DNA from: a virus
Virus record (IMG/VR): IMGVR_UViG_3300023118_000021
Coordinates: 1-35,171 of that record
Strand: one strand, 5' to 3'
Length of the DNA: 35,171 bases
Shown here: piece after piece, positions 22,314-29,771 of the stretch
Position numbering within the stretch: position 1 is the first letter of the stretch
Layout of the letters: every line of letters starts with the position of its first letter
The notes under the pieces: model-generated
The model's database searches: none
What the model was told of the DNA's origin: nothing
Seen by the model: only the letters and a program-made list of their open reading frames with translations
Translations under genes and position numbers: made by a program

Positions 22314-23477
22314 ATGCGCACCACTATCAAGGCCGGCCTCGCCGCCGCGGCCGTCGTCGGGCTCATCGCCCTCGGCGCCCCGCTTACCGCGAGTGCCGAC
22401 GAAACCGCCACGACCGAAGAGGTGACATCATCGACAAGCACACCGACCACGGACGCCCCGTCGACTTCGCCAGCCGAAGCCCCCGGGTCAGATGGTTCGG
22501 CGGGACTCACTACCCCGGCCACCGAGCCAAGCTCGTCACCGGAAGCGACCCCGACACCTTCGACGATCACCCCCTCGACCGATACCTCGACCTCGTCGAC
22601 GACGCCGCCCGTGACGCCGCCGACGCGTACTGTAGAAATCGTCTGGGGGATGCCGAACGGCGGGACGCCTGACCACGTCACGTGGCCGCAGACGTACAGC
22701 CCCGACGGCACCACCGCACCGGGCACCTGTTCCCAGATCGACACCTACCTCGCGACCGAGGCGCCGCGCTTCTACGCCGACGGCAAGCTCGAGCAGGGCG
22801 AGGACTACGAGTCGAAGACCCAGCGCGGCGCCATCTCGTGGCGATTCGTCTGCGTCCCGCCCGTTGTCGTCACCCCGACCGGACCGGTGACCATCACGGC
22901 GCCGACCCTGGTGCCGACCTCGCCGACGTGCGACGCCGACGGTTCGCTGCCCTTCCTGGGCAACCCCGCCGCGCAGAACCCGAACGGGTACGAGTTCCCC
23001 GGTCAGGGCTTCCGCGTCTACATCGCGCCGGCGTTCACCGGCCCCGGCACTTACGTCGCGACCATTCAGAAGGTCGGCCCCGGTTTCGACCCGGCCTTCC
23101 CGAAGGGCACCAAGGTCGTCGGCGCGACGAGCCAGACGTTGACCGTGCTGCCGAAGACCGGCACGCAGTCGACGGATGCCAGCGCCCCGTGCTACGTCAC
23201 ACCCCCGGTCGAGCCCCCCGTCGTCGTGCCGCCCGTGACGGTCCCCGAGGCGCCCGTCACACCGGCCGTCACGCCGGTCGTCGAGACCGCTCCCGTGATC
23301 GCCGAGAAAGTTGCAACGGTCACGCCTGACGCGCTCGCCTACACGGGGACCGGGCAGCTTCGCGTACTGCTCTTCGTGATGATCGGTCTGCTGCTCGTTG
23401 GGTCGGGCGTCGTCGCGGTCGTCGCGCCGATCATGCGGAAGCCGAACCCGCGCTACCGCCGCACGATGGTCGACTAG
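22314..23477 (+). CDS. Secreted, sortase-anchored surface protein
   Basis: A 387-aa protein. Residues 1-29 are a clear signal peptide with Ala-x-Ala end ('LIALGAPLTASADE'). A Ser/Thr/Pro stalk (~30-105) is followed by a folded region with four cysteines (~107-290), a Pro/Val-rich stretch, and a C-terminal sorting signal: LAYTG (341-345), hydrophobic helix (~349-371), then 'MRKPNPRYRR'. LAxTG is the motif used by class E sortases of high-GC Gram-positives. A second motif LPKTG (279-283) lies internally without an adjacent membrane helix. The product should be fixed to the host wall, perhaps blocking receptors or superinfecting phage. It has its own operator promoter and terminator. Confidence 0.85.
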   Translation: MRTTIKAGLAAAAVVGLIALGAPLTASADETATTEEVTSSTSTPTTDAPSTSPAEAPGSDGSAGLTTPATEPSSSPEATPTPSTITPSTDTSTSSTTPPVTPPTRTVEIVWGMPNGGTPDHVTWPQTYSPDGTTAPGTCSQIDTYLATEAPRFYADGKLEQGEDYESKTQRGAISWRFVCVPPVVVTPTGPVTITAPTLVPTSPTCDADGSLPFLGNPAAQNPNGYEFPGQGFRVYIAPAFTGPGTYVATIQKVGPGFDPAFPKGTKVVGATSQTLTVLPKTGTQSTDASAPCYVTPPVEPPVVVPPVTVPEAPVTPAVTPVVETAPVIAEKVATVTPDALAYTGTGQLRVLLFVMIGLLLVGSGVVAVVAPIMRKPNPRYRRTMVD

Positions 23478-23492
23478 CTAGACCCCCACAAC

Positions 23493-23541
23493 GGAACCGC
23501 CGACCGGCTGGCATTGCGCCCCGGTCGGCGGTTTCTTTGTG
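23493..23541 (+). terminator. Intrinsic terminator after surface protein gene
   Basis: Arms 23493-23507 and 23521-23535 pair over 15 bp (core AACCGCCGACCGG / CCGGTCGGCGGTT) with a 13-base loop, followed by TTTCTTTG. A textbook Rho-independent terminator that isolates the surface gene from promoter F a few bases on. Confidence 0.9.
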
Positions 23542-23545
23542 CGCC

Positions 23546-23613
23546 TTGACTTACCTAGTTGTCAGCCACTAAGTTTGATATGTCAGCCACCGCAACCCCG
23601 AAAGGTCAGCCAC
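23546..23613 (+). promoter_or_regulatory. Operator promoter F with phased 9-mer repeats
   Basis: -35 TTGACT (23546-23551), 18-base spacer, -10 TAAGTT (23570-23575), operator CTAGT-8-ACTAA (23555-23572). The 9-mer GTCAGCCAC occurs three times at 23561, 23582 and 23605, about two helical turns apart; the last copy abuts ATG 23615. The segment is a near-duplicate of promoter G. Confidence 0.8.
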
Positions 23614-23614
23614 C

Positions 23615-23860
23615 ATGTCGAACATTATTCCGAACCGCAATTACCGTATCGCCGTAGACACGTTGGCCGATGGCCGCGTGAAGGCCAAGGGTCACGGTCG
23701 CAAGGTGAATCAGCAGACGTTTCCCGTCGGCACGACGCACGAAGAGGCGGCCCGTACCGTCGCCCTCAAGATCGAGGGCGAGAGATTCGCCGAGGTCCGC
23801 AATTACGTCACGTTCGCCAACAAGTCCGATTGGGACGTGTTTGTGACGGTCGGCGCATGA
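23615..23860 (+). CDS. Small early protein, unknown
   Basis: An 81-aa protein, ATG 23615 behind GAAAGG. Beta-rich with Lys/His-rich turn: 'NYRIAVDTLADGRVKAKGHG', then 'TTHEEAARTVALKIEGERFA'. The alternation of strand, helix and strand suggests a compact single domain. First gene of the operon from promoter F; its stop overlaps the next start. No family recognised. Confidence 0.68.
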   Translation: MSNIIPNRNYRIAVDTLADGRVKAKGHGRKVNQQTFPVGTTHEEAARTVALKIEGERFAEVRNYVTFANKSDWDVFVTVGA

Positions 23861-24264
23861 CCGCCACCGATGACGGGCTCGACCCGTTCCGCTCGAAGAT
23901 GCGCGAATCCATCGCCGCCGAGTATCGCGCGCTCGGGCTCGACTCTCCGAGTCAGTCGCTTCGCTGTACTTGCACCGATCGACGACTAGGAGAGAGGCAC
24001 GCTCGACGGTGCCCCTATGTGAAAGCGCGTCGCAAGGCATGGCTTATCGATAACCCGCGCCGGTTCGCCGTTCGCCGACTTCCCGCCACGAGCTGGCCGG
24101 GGCTCGGCGAATACTGGCTAGACCGTAACCCGTTCATCATTCAGGACCGCGAGCGCCAAGGGTGGCTCGGTCGAGCGCCGTCACTCGACGCGGCCTTCGC
24201 TGCCATCGACGAGATACTTCGCGCCGAGGCGCACCCGAGGGGAGTTGATCTGCCGTGGGATTGA
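23857..24264 (+). CDS. Early protein with Cys cluster, unknown
   Basis: A 135-aa protein, ATG 23857 over the preceding TGA. A helical N-terminus is followed by 'CTCTDRRLGERHARRCPYVK', a Cys/Cys/His/Cys group that could bind zinc, and a C-terminal part with 'GLGEYWLDRNPFIIQDRERQ' and an Ala-rich helix. Basic and probably nucleic-acid-associated. No family recognised. Overlaps the next small gene by ten bases. Confidence 0.65.
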   Translation: MTATDDGLDPFRSKMRESIAAEYRALGLDSPSQSLRCTCTDRRLGERHARRCPYVKARRKAWLIDNPRRFAVRRLPATSWPGLGEYWLDRNPFIIQDRERQGWLGRAPSLDAAFAAIDEILRAEAHPRGVDLPWD

Positions 24265-24413
24265 CCCCCGAAGAGACCATCGAGAGCGCAGCTCGCGCAC
24301 TCTGGTATCGAGACATGACCGAGTACGGCATTGACGTGACCAGCGACCCCTGGGAAGAAGCGTCAGAGACCGCCAAAGACGTCTACCGAAAGGCGGTAAC
24401 CGCCCGTGGCTAA
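24255..24413 (+). CDS. Small acidic early protein, unknown
   Basis: A 52-aa reading frame from GTG 24255, overlapping the previous gene by ten bases and the next by eight. 'GLTPEETIESAARALWYRDM' and 'DPWEEASETAKDVYRKAV' predict two amphipathic helices. Tight packing in the operon and the coherent helical pattern support it as a gene. Function unknown. Confidence 0.58.
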   Translation: MGLTPEETIESAARALWYRDMTEYGIDVTSDPWEEASETAKDVYRKAVTARG

Positions 24414-24990
24414 GTGGTCGAAGGTCGTCAAGGGTGACCGCATCGAGCTGCGCGGCAAGACGTTCGACGTCGTCAAGATCAAGGCCAAGGGCAAGAGTGC
24501 GAAGGTAACCGTTCGCGGCAATGGCTCGGTCTTCGAGTCGAAGGTCGCGCTCGCCGACAAGGTCAAGATCGTCACGGCGCCGTTGCGAGATAAGGCCGGC
24601 ACGCAGACCCGTTGGGCGAAGCCGAGCGAGGTCACCGTCAAGGCGCCGAAAGAACCGAAGGGACTCGGCAAGGGAAACCCGAAGGCGACGAAGCCACCGG
24701 CCGACCCGAGCGGCGACCCCTGGGAAACGAAGCGGGACAAGGTCGAGAGGAAGCTCGACGACCTGCTCAGCGCGCGACTGGTGGGCGAGACCAAGAACGA
24801 GGCCGAGGGCTACTACGTACCGCCGGCCGACGAGCAGACCGTCGCCGCGCACCTCGCACTTTTCCACGGCATCGACCCGAGCGAGTACGCCGCCTCGACG
24901 TGGCTCGCGCTGCACGACGCCGAGCACGCCGGCGCGCTCAAGGGCCAGGCGCTCACGGTCAATCACTGGCACACGGAGACCCGGCCATGA
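24406..24990 (+). CDS. Early protein with Lys-rich linker, unknown
   Basis: A 194-aa protein, GTG 24406. N-terminal ~70 residues are strand-rich ('KGDRIELRGKTFDVVKIKAK', 'KVTVRGNGSVFESKVA'), reminiscent of a small SH3-like or KOW-type barrel; a Lys/Pro linker (~75-105) leads to a helical C-terminal domain with several His residues ('LALHDAEHAGALKGQ', 'NHWHTET'). DNA or RNA binding is plausible for the first domain. No family recognised. Confidence 0.68.
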   Translation: MAKWSKVVKGDRIELRGKTFDVVKIKAKGKSAKVTVRGNGSVFESKVALADKVKIVTAPLRDKAGTQTRWAKPSEVTVKAPKEPKGLGKGNPKATKPPADPSGDPWETKRDKVERKLDDLLSARLVGETKNEAEGYYVPPADEQTVAAHLALFHGIDPSEYAASTWLALHDAEHAGALKGQALTVNHWHTETRP

Positions 24991-25283
24991 CCGACGAAAC
25001 CAGCGCGGCATTCGCCGCGGCGGCATCGTGGCGACGAGAGGTACGGGCCGAGTTCGAGGCGGTGCGCGAGGCGGCGTATGAGATGGCCGAGACCGAGACC
25101 AACGGGCGCATGCTCAACCGTCGCGGCCTCGACGCCGGCGTCGACCCGTGGTCGCTGTTCACTCACAACCGCGCCTACGCCCACGCCTACGCGAGCGAGG
25201 AACTGCTCGACCATTGGCAGACCTACCGGCGCCCGACGTTCCTCGATTACGAGGCCCAGACTTTTCCCGGTCTCGCCTCTTGA
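24987..25283 (+). CDS. Early helical protein, unknown
   Basis: A 98-aa protein, ATG 24987 in an ATGA overlap. Helical first half ('SWRREVRAEFEAVREAAYEM'), then 'NRRGLDAGVDPWSLFTHNRA'. The stop TGA lies inside the -35 box TTGACT of promoter G, so the operon ends exactly where the next begins. No terminator separates them. Function unknown. Confidence 0.65.
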   Translation: MTDETSAAFAAAASWRREVRAEFEAVREAAYEMAETETNGRMLNRRGLDAGVDPWSLFTHNRAYAHAYASEELLDHWQTYRRPTFLDYEAQTFPGLAS

Positions 25284-25334
25284 CTTACCTAGTTGTCAGC
25301 CACTAGGTTTAGATGAGTCAGCCACCGCAACCCC
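25280..25334 (+). promoter_or_regulatory. Operator promoter G (duplicate of F)
   Basis: -35 TTGACT (25280-25285), 18-base spacer, -10 TAGGTT (25304-25309), operator CTAGT-8-ACTAG (25289-25306). The 26 bases from the -35 to mid -10 are identical to promoter F, and an 18-base stretch of the leader (25317-25334) equals 23582-23599. Two copies of GTCAGCCAC lie 22 bases apart. Confidence 0.82.
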
Positions 25335-25352
25335 TGAAGGGAACCCCGAACC

Positions 25353-25673
25353 ATGACGCACCGCATAACCATCGAAGTCGACGACCCGATTGACCTGGGC
25401 CTCGCCATCATCGCCCTGCAAGACAGCGCGGCCACGTTCCGCATCCAGATCGAGTGCAACGTCGACCGCACGGTCGGCCCGCGCACCGCCCTCGCCGCCG
25501 AGCTTGGCGACGTGCGTCCCGCTCTCTATCGCGCGGTCAAAGACCTGGTCAACGCCTGGATGGTCGCCGGCCCCGTGCCCGACTTCCACGAGCGGACCAA
25601 GCGAGCGATCACGGGACGCTGGCCCTACCTGGCGAGATGCCTCGATGCCCTTGTCGCGGAGACTCGGCGATGA
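25353..25673 (+). CDS. Early protein, unknown
   Basis: A 106-aa protein, ATG 25353. 'THRITIEVDDPIDLGLAIIA' and 'TFRIQIECNVDRTVGPRTAL' give two strand-helix units, followed by a helical C-terminus. First gene of the operon from promoter G; ATGA overlap with the membrane protein gene behind it. No family recognised. Confidence 0.65.
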   Translation: MTHRITIEVDDPIDLGLAIIALQDSAATFRIQIECNVDRTVGPRTALAAELGDVRPALYRAVKDLVNAWMVAGPVPDFHERTKRAITGRWPYLARCLDALVAETRR

Positions 25674-25906
25674 CCCGCCACAAGCCGACCGACACCGACC
25701 GGCTCGTCTGGTCGCTAGTCTTCGGCGCCCCGCTGACCCCCGCCCAGCGCGAGGCGTACGCTCACCGTCGGGCCGCGATGCGTCTTCGCATCGTCGGTGC
25801 CGCCGCGGCGCTCGTCACGGCGGGCATCCTCTGGGTTCTCATCGTCTGGGGGCTCATCGTCCTCGGCGCCGCCATCTTCGACGGCACGACCGTCGTACCC
25901 CGCTAG
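25670..25906 (+). CDS. Small membrane protein
   Basis: A 78-aa protein with a charged N-terminal ~40 residues and one long hydrophobic segment, 'AAALVTAGILWVLIVWGLIV', long enough for one or two membrane passes, then a short polar end. Early expression under an operator promoter suggests an envelope function such as exclusion rather than lysis. Inference only. Confidence 0.65.
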   Translation: MTRHKPTDTDRLVWSLVFGAPLTPAQREAYAHRRAAMRLRIVGAAAALVTAGILWVLIVWGLIVLGAAIFDGTTVVPR

Positions 25907-25952
25907 TACAGTCAGCACCCCGCACCACTAACCCCCGAAGGGACACTGCATC

Positions 25953-27950
25953 ATGGGAAAGAAAGACGCCGCACTCCACGGCCTGAGTAAGAAAGAGCGC
26001 AAGGCGCTCGAAGAGAAAGAGGCCGCCATCGCCGCCGAGCTGGACGCCCGTGCGGCGAAGCCTGTCAAGCCGAAGAAGGGCAAGGGGAAGAACAAGTCCC
26101 CCGACCTGACCACGCTGAAGCGCAAGGCGCTCAAGCAGCTCATCGCCGACAAGACCAACGGCGAGTTGAGGGACCGGGCCAAGGCCGAGCTCAAGCGGCG
26201 CGACGCCGAGGGCGACGCATCCGAGGCCCGCTCACTCGCGATCATGCGAGAACACGAAGACGCGAAGGCAGCCAAGGCCATCGCCAAGAAAGAGGCGGCC
26301 GTCAAGGTCAAGCCCGCGAAGAAGGGCAGGTCGACCGAGGCCGACAAGGCCGCGGACATCGTCACCGATGCGGCCGAGGTCAAGGGCGAAACCCACTCCC
26401 CCGCCGCGATCATCGAGGCGGCCGACAAGGTGCTCGCCGACCCGAACGCCAGCGAGGGCGCGCTCAAGTCCGCGCGCACCGCACGGAATAAGGCGCTCGC
26501 GTCGATGACCGACGACGAGCTCAAGGCCCGCGTGCAGAGCAAGAACGCCAACCGCGCCGAGCTCGAGGCCACCGCCAATAGCGTCGACCGTGACGACGAG
26601 AGTGCCGTCGCCGCATACAACGCCGCGCTCGCGGCCATCGGTGGCGGCAAGTTCCTCACGAGCAATGCCGAGAAAGCGGCCCGCGATGCGGAGATTCGCG
26701 GGGGCACCGACCATGCCGCAATCGCGGATGCGAACATGGACGCGAACCCGACTTACGCCAAGCCGAAGAAGGACAAGGCTGCCAAGGTGGCTGAGGCCGT
26801 CGTCGCCGACATGCTGGCGGTCGAGGCCCCTGCCCAGGCGGTCGAGGAAGTCGAGACCGAGACCGGCCGCATCTTCGCTGCCGGCGAGTCGGTCGACGAG
26901 GCCACGGGCGAAATCATTGAGGCCCGGGTCGACCCCGCCGACGAGCGCGGTTTCGCGCTACCGAGCGAGGGCGGCCGCCCCGACTTCGAGCAGAACGGGA
27001 ACGGGCAGTACAAGATTAAGCGGCTGAGCGACGGCAAGATCGTCGGCTACACCCGCGCCACCACGTTCATTTCGACCAACGAGGACCGCACGCAACTCGA
27101 GAAGTGGAAGCTGCGCGTACTGCTCGAGGGCATCGCGATCAACGACAGCCCCGACGAGCACGGCCGCATCTCCGACCCGGTCATGGCCAAGGTCTCCGAC
27201 CTCATCCACCGCCGCGACGTGGCCATCGCCAAGGCGCGGAAGGCTGACCGCAAGGGCAAGCTCGTCCCCGGTCAGTTCGGCACTATCACCGAGGCGGCAT
27301 GGTCCGAGTTCAAGAAGGCGCTCAACACCCTCGCCGAAGACCTGCTCGAGCTCGGCGGCGCACACGTCAAGGCCGCCAAGGGTACCGAGCTGCACGAGCT
27401 CACCGAGCTCTACGACCGCGACGGCATCGACGCCGTGGGCGACCTCGTGACCGCGGGGAAGATCACACACGCCGACCTCGCCGACGTCGAGGCGTACGCC
27501 CGTGCCATCGAGGCGGCGGGTATCAAGATCATCCCCGAGTTCATTGAGCAGCCCATCGTTGTCGAAGACCTCAAGGTTGCCGGTCGCCTCGACCGCGTCG
27601 TCATGGTCAGGCTCCCCGGTTCGGCTCGGGCCATCCGGTGCATCTTCGACGTGAAGTCCGGTCGCATCGACCTCGGCGCCGGGAAGATTGCCCAGCAGCT
27701 CAGCATGTACGCCCGCGGCGAGACCTACAATCTCGAGACCCACGAGCGCGGCAAGCACGGGGCCAGCCTCACCAAGGGCCTCGTTCTCCACCTCGTGCCC
27801 GGTTCCGCCGAAGCACACATCTACGTCGTTGACCTCGGAACCGGACGTATCGGTAACGACCTCTCGACCAAGGTGCGCGCCTTCCGCAACGACGGCAAGC
27901 GGGCAATCGACATGACCGTCGACCTCGCGGCGCCGAAGGCGGCCGACTAG
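25953..27950 (+). CDS. RecB/Cas4-like PD-(D/E)XK nuclease with long Lys-rich N-terminus
   Basis: A 665-aa protein. The first ~330 residues are Ala/Lys/Glu-rich, largely helical and probably extended. The C-terminal half carries a RecB/Cas4-type nuclease: His481 in 'KGTELHELTELYD', Asp547 in 'GRLDRVVMV', Asp566 and Lys568 in 'IFDVKSGRID', then 'IAQQLSMYAR'. Such enzymes degrade or process DNA ends during recombination. The long charged N-terminus is far larger than the nuclease needs and may bind DNA or partners. A structured RNA region and a possible ssDNA-binding gene follow, making a recombination module. Confidence 0.82.
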   Translation: MGKKDAALHGLSKKERKALEEKEAAIAAELDARAAKPVKPKKGKGKNKSPDLTTLKRKALKQLIADKTNGELRDRAKAELKRRDAEGDASEARSLAIMREHEDAKAAKAIAKKEAAVKVKPAKKGRSTEADKAADIVTDAAEVKGETHSPAAIIEAADKVLADPNASEGALKSARTARNKALASMTDDELKARVQSKNANRAELEATANSVDRDDESAVAAYNAALAAIGGGKFLTSNAEKAARDAEIRGGTDHAAIADANMDANPTYAKPKKDKAAKVAEAVVADMLAVEAPAQAVEEVETETGRIFAAGESVDEATGEIIEARVDPADERGFALPSEGGRPDFEQNGNGQYKIKRLSDGKIVGYTRATTFISTNEDRTQLEKWKLRVLLEGIAINDSPDEHGRISDPVMAKVSDLIHRRDVAIAKARKADRKGKLVPGQFGTITEAAWSEFKKALNTLAEDLLELGGAHVKAAKGTELHELTELYDRDGIDAVGDLVTAGKITHADLADVEAYARAIEAAGIKIIPEFIEQPIVVEDLKVAGRLDRVVMVRLPGSARAIRCIFDVKSGRIDLGAGKIAQQLSMYARGETYNLETHERGKHGASLTKGLVLHLVPGSAEAHIYVVDLGTGRIGNDLSTKVRAFRNDGKRAIDMTVDLAAPKAAD

Positions 27951-28105
27951 ACCCCTGGTCGGCGTATCCCCCCATGCGTCGACCAGGCCCAGACCGGGCC
28001 GCCGCTGCGCGGTGCTGACCCTTCGGGACAGCGGCGGCCCTCACAACTCGGCAGCACCGAGGGCGATGCAATCGCATCGTCTGACCCACACAGGAAGGCC
28101 AGATA
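27951..28105 (+). ncRNA. Structured intergenic RNA candidate
   Basis: No gene fits these 155 bases, but the plus-strand RNA can form four hairpins: (1) 27954-27967 with 27974-27987, 14 pairs and a C6 loop; (2) perfect 12-bp arms 27996-28007 and 28029-28040; (3) CTCGG/CCGAG at 28047-28061 with loop CAGCA; (4) CGATGC/GCATCG at 28064-28079. Loop CAGCA (28052-28056) is complementary to TGCTG (28013-28017) in the loop of hairpin 2, a possible kissing interaction. An alternative GGCCC/GGGCC pairing (27986-28000) excludes hairpins 1 and 2. There is no U-run. It may be a structured leader of the next gene, a processed RNA or a separate ncRNA. Confidence 0.6.
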
Positions 28106-28627
28106 ATGGCGAAGGACAAGGCAGTGAAGAACAAGGGCAAGTCGAAGACCGACGAGCCGATCAAGAGCAAGAAGTCGAAGGGTGGCAGCGACGACTTCGC
28201 GAAGCCGAGCGACGCACCCGCCGGCGATAGCTGGAAGCTCGAAGATGAAGACAACGTCGGAAAGCTCTTCCTCATCACGCCGCTGCGTGAGCAGGACTTC
28301 AAGAGCGAGGACTACGGCGACTCGCGTGTCGTGGTCTGCGACGTCGTGGAAATCAACGAGAAGAAGGTCGCCAAGTCCGAGACCCATGAAGAGGTATTCG
28401 CGTTCGGCGGCTGGGTCAAGGGCGCGCTGCGCGGCTACATCGGTGAGCGCAAGGTGCTCGCGCGGCTCGGGCAGGATGCGAGCAAAACGAAGTCGAAGCG
28501 AAAGGATGCGTTCGCCTGGGTCCTCGAAGACGCCGACGATGACGACATCGAAATCGCCAAGGAATACCTCGCCACCGTCGACCCGTTCAAGACCGGCGGC
28601 AAGGCCAAGGGCAAGGGCAAGAAGTAA
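28106..28627 (+). CDS. Possible ssDNA-binding (OB-fold-like) protein
   Basis: A 173-aa protein with AGGAAGG before ATG 28106. Lys-rich disordered start (~1-40), then 'EDEDNVGKLFLITPLREQDF' and 'SRVVVCDVVEINEKK', a pattern recurring in actinophage proteins next to nucleases and proposed to be OB-fold-like, then an acidic part and a Lys/Gly tail. Placement behind the RecB/Cas4-like nuclease supports a role in binding ssDNA in replication or recombination. The acidic stretch before the C-terminal tail is also typical of such proteins. Homology is not proven here. Confidence 0.5.
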   Translation: MAKDKAVKNKGKSKTDEPIKSKKSKGGSDDFAKPSDAPAGDSWKLEDEDNVGKLFLITPLREQDFKSEDYGDSRVVVCDVVEINEKKVAKSETHEEVFAFGGWVKGALRGYIGERKVLARLGQDASKTKSKRKDAFAWVLEDADDDDIEIAKEYLATVDPFKTGGKAKGKGKK

Positions 28628-28634
28628 CATCCTC

Positions 28635-28674
28635 GGGCGGGGTGCTGGCAACGGCGCCCCGCCCTTTCCGCTTT
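28635..28674 (+). terminator. Terminator after putative ssDNA-binding gene
   Basis: Arms 28635-28645 and 28654-28664 pair over 11 bp (GGGCGGGGTGC / GCGCCCCGCCC) with an 8-base loop, followed by TTTCCGCTTT. Strong stem with a short interrupted U-tract, so likely partial termination before the next gene. Confidence 0.75.
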
Positions 28675-28696
28675 ACCATCGAAGGGAACTAGAACC

Positions 28697-29410
28697 ATGG
28701 CAAGCATCTACAACGACGACGGGGTCCTCGATTACATGGCCGCCGCCGCCGAGCTCCGCGGACTGCGAGAGCTGGGCAACCCCGCCGCCCAGGCAACGGC
28801 AGCGTCGCGCATCGCCGCGGCCGCGGCGGTCGACGTGGCCGCCTCTCTCAATGCGCTCGTCGGCATCCTGAGCGTCGCCCTCGAGGATGGCCAGCGCGTC
28901 ACCCCTGGCGACGACATCGACGCGGAGGGCGATGAGCAGGTCGACGACGTGACGATCAACGAACCCGACGCCGACGACCCGCTCGACGTCGGCGACTGGG
29001 TACGACCGCTGCCCGTCGCGGACGGAAGCGGCGAGCAAGTTGGACACCCGTCGCTCGTCATCGCGGTCGGGCAGAGCGAGGGCGCCGACTGGCTCACGCT
29101 GCGCCACTACGACGACGACGGCAACGAGTTCGTCAGCGTCGGCGGTGACGGTGCGCGGGTCTGGGCAGATAACTACCGCCGCGCAGAGGAATGGCAGCGC
29201 GTCGGGCCCGTCGGCGTCAGCCTCGCGACCGGGCAAGCTGTCGAGGTTGACGCCGACGAGGTCAACCCGTCGGACTTGATCGACGACATCGACAGCGACT
29301 TCGGCGAGTCGACTGCCGATGACAGCCGTCACGTCTTCACGACGCCCGACGAAGAGCCGACCGCGCCGAAGAAGAGCAAGGGCAAGAGCAAGTCGAAGGG
29401 GGCAAAGTAA
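28697..29410 (+). CDS. Acidic early protein, unknown
   Basis: A 237-aa strongly acidic protein. Ala-rich helical N-terminus (~10-60), an Asp/Glu-rich linker, a central strand-rich domain ('GDWVRPLPVADGSGEQVGHP', 'GADWLTLRHYDDDGNEFVSV'), another acidic stretch and a Lys-rich end 'KKSKGKSKSKGAK'. The acidic surface could mimic DNA and titrate host DNA-binding proteins, but that is speculation. The basic tail resembles that of the preceding gene. No family recognised. Confidence 0.68.
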   Translation: MASIYNDDGVLDYMAAAAELRGLRELGNPAAQATAASRIAAAAAVDVAASLNALVGILSVALEDGQRVTPGDDIDAEGDEQVDDVTINEPDADDPLDVGDWVRPLPVADGSGEQVGHPSLVIAVGQSEGADWLTLRHYDDDGNEFVSVGGDGARVWADNYRRAEEWQRVGPVGVSLATGQAVEVDADEVNPSDLIDDIDSDFGESTADDSRHVFTTPDEEPTAPKKSKGKSKSKGAK

Positions 29411-29628
29411 TGGCGTTCAACGGGCCGGGCGGCATCGGCGTCAACGGTCTCCCCGAGGGAGAGGCGGCGCTCACCGCGGCAACCATCGACGGCGTGGCGT
29501 TCGCTCTCGACGCAGTGGCCGAGGACCTACAGCGCGCCGGCATCGTGGCATACGCGACGCTCCGCAAGTCGCAAGGGCTGCACGAGTTCGCTCGGGCCCT
29601 CCGCGATGACGTGAAGGTGCCGGAGTAA
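29410..29628 (+). CDS. Small early protein, unknown
   Basis: A 72-aa protein, ATG 29410 overlapping the previous TAA (TAATG). Gly-rich start followed by helices 'DGVAFALDAVAEDLQRAGIV' and 'GLHEFARALRDDVKVPE'. Function unknown. Its TAA overlaps the next ATG in the same way, so the three genes are read as one unit. Confidence 0.62.
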   Translation: MAFNGPGGIGVNGLPEGEAALTAATIDGVAFALDAVAEDLQRAGIVAYATLRKSQGLHEFARALRDDVKVPE

Positions 29629-29768
29629 TGGAAGCCCTCTACGACGGCTGGTGCGCTGGATGCGGTGAACGCATCTACGAGGGCGACGACATCACTATGA
29701 CCGATGCCGGCGCCCAGCACGAAGACTGCGCACCCCTGCCCGACGAACCTGTCACCTTCCCCCTCTAA
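29628..29768 (+). CDS. Tiny zinc-ribbon-like protein
   Basis: A 46-aa reading frame from ATG 29628 (TAATG overlap). 'WCAGCGERIYEGDDITMTDA' followed by 'QHEDCA' gives a Cys-x2-Cys ... His-x2-Cys arrangement, a compact treble-clef or LIM-like zinc knuckle. Real-gene support comes from the conserved-looking metal ligands and the start/stop coupling. Directly upstream of the endonuclease VII gene. Confidence 0.62.
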   Translation: MEALYDGWCAGCGERIYEGDDITMTDAGAQHEDCAPLPDEPVTFPL

Positions 29769-29771
29769 GTC

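Noticed and set aside
25900-25930. CTAGTACAGTCAGCACC resembling the operator
   Set aside because: The right arm is absent and spacing to promoter boxes is wrong. The gene at 25953 has its own ribosome site and can be read from promoter G.
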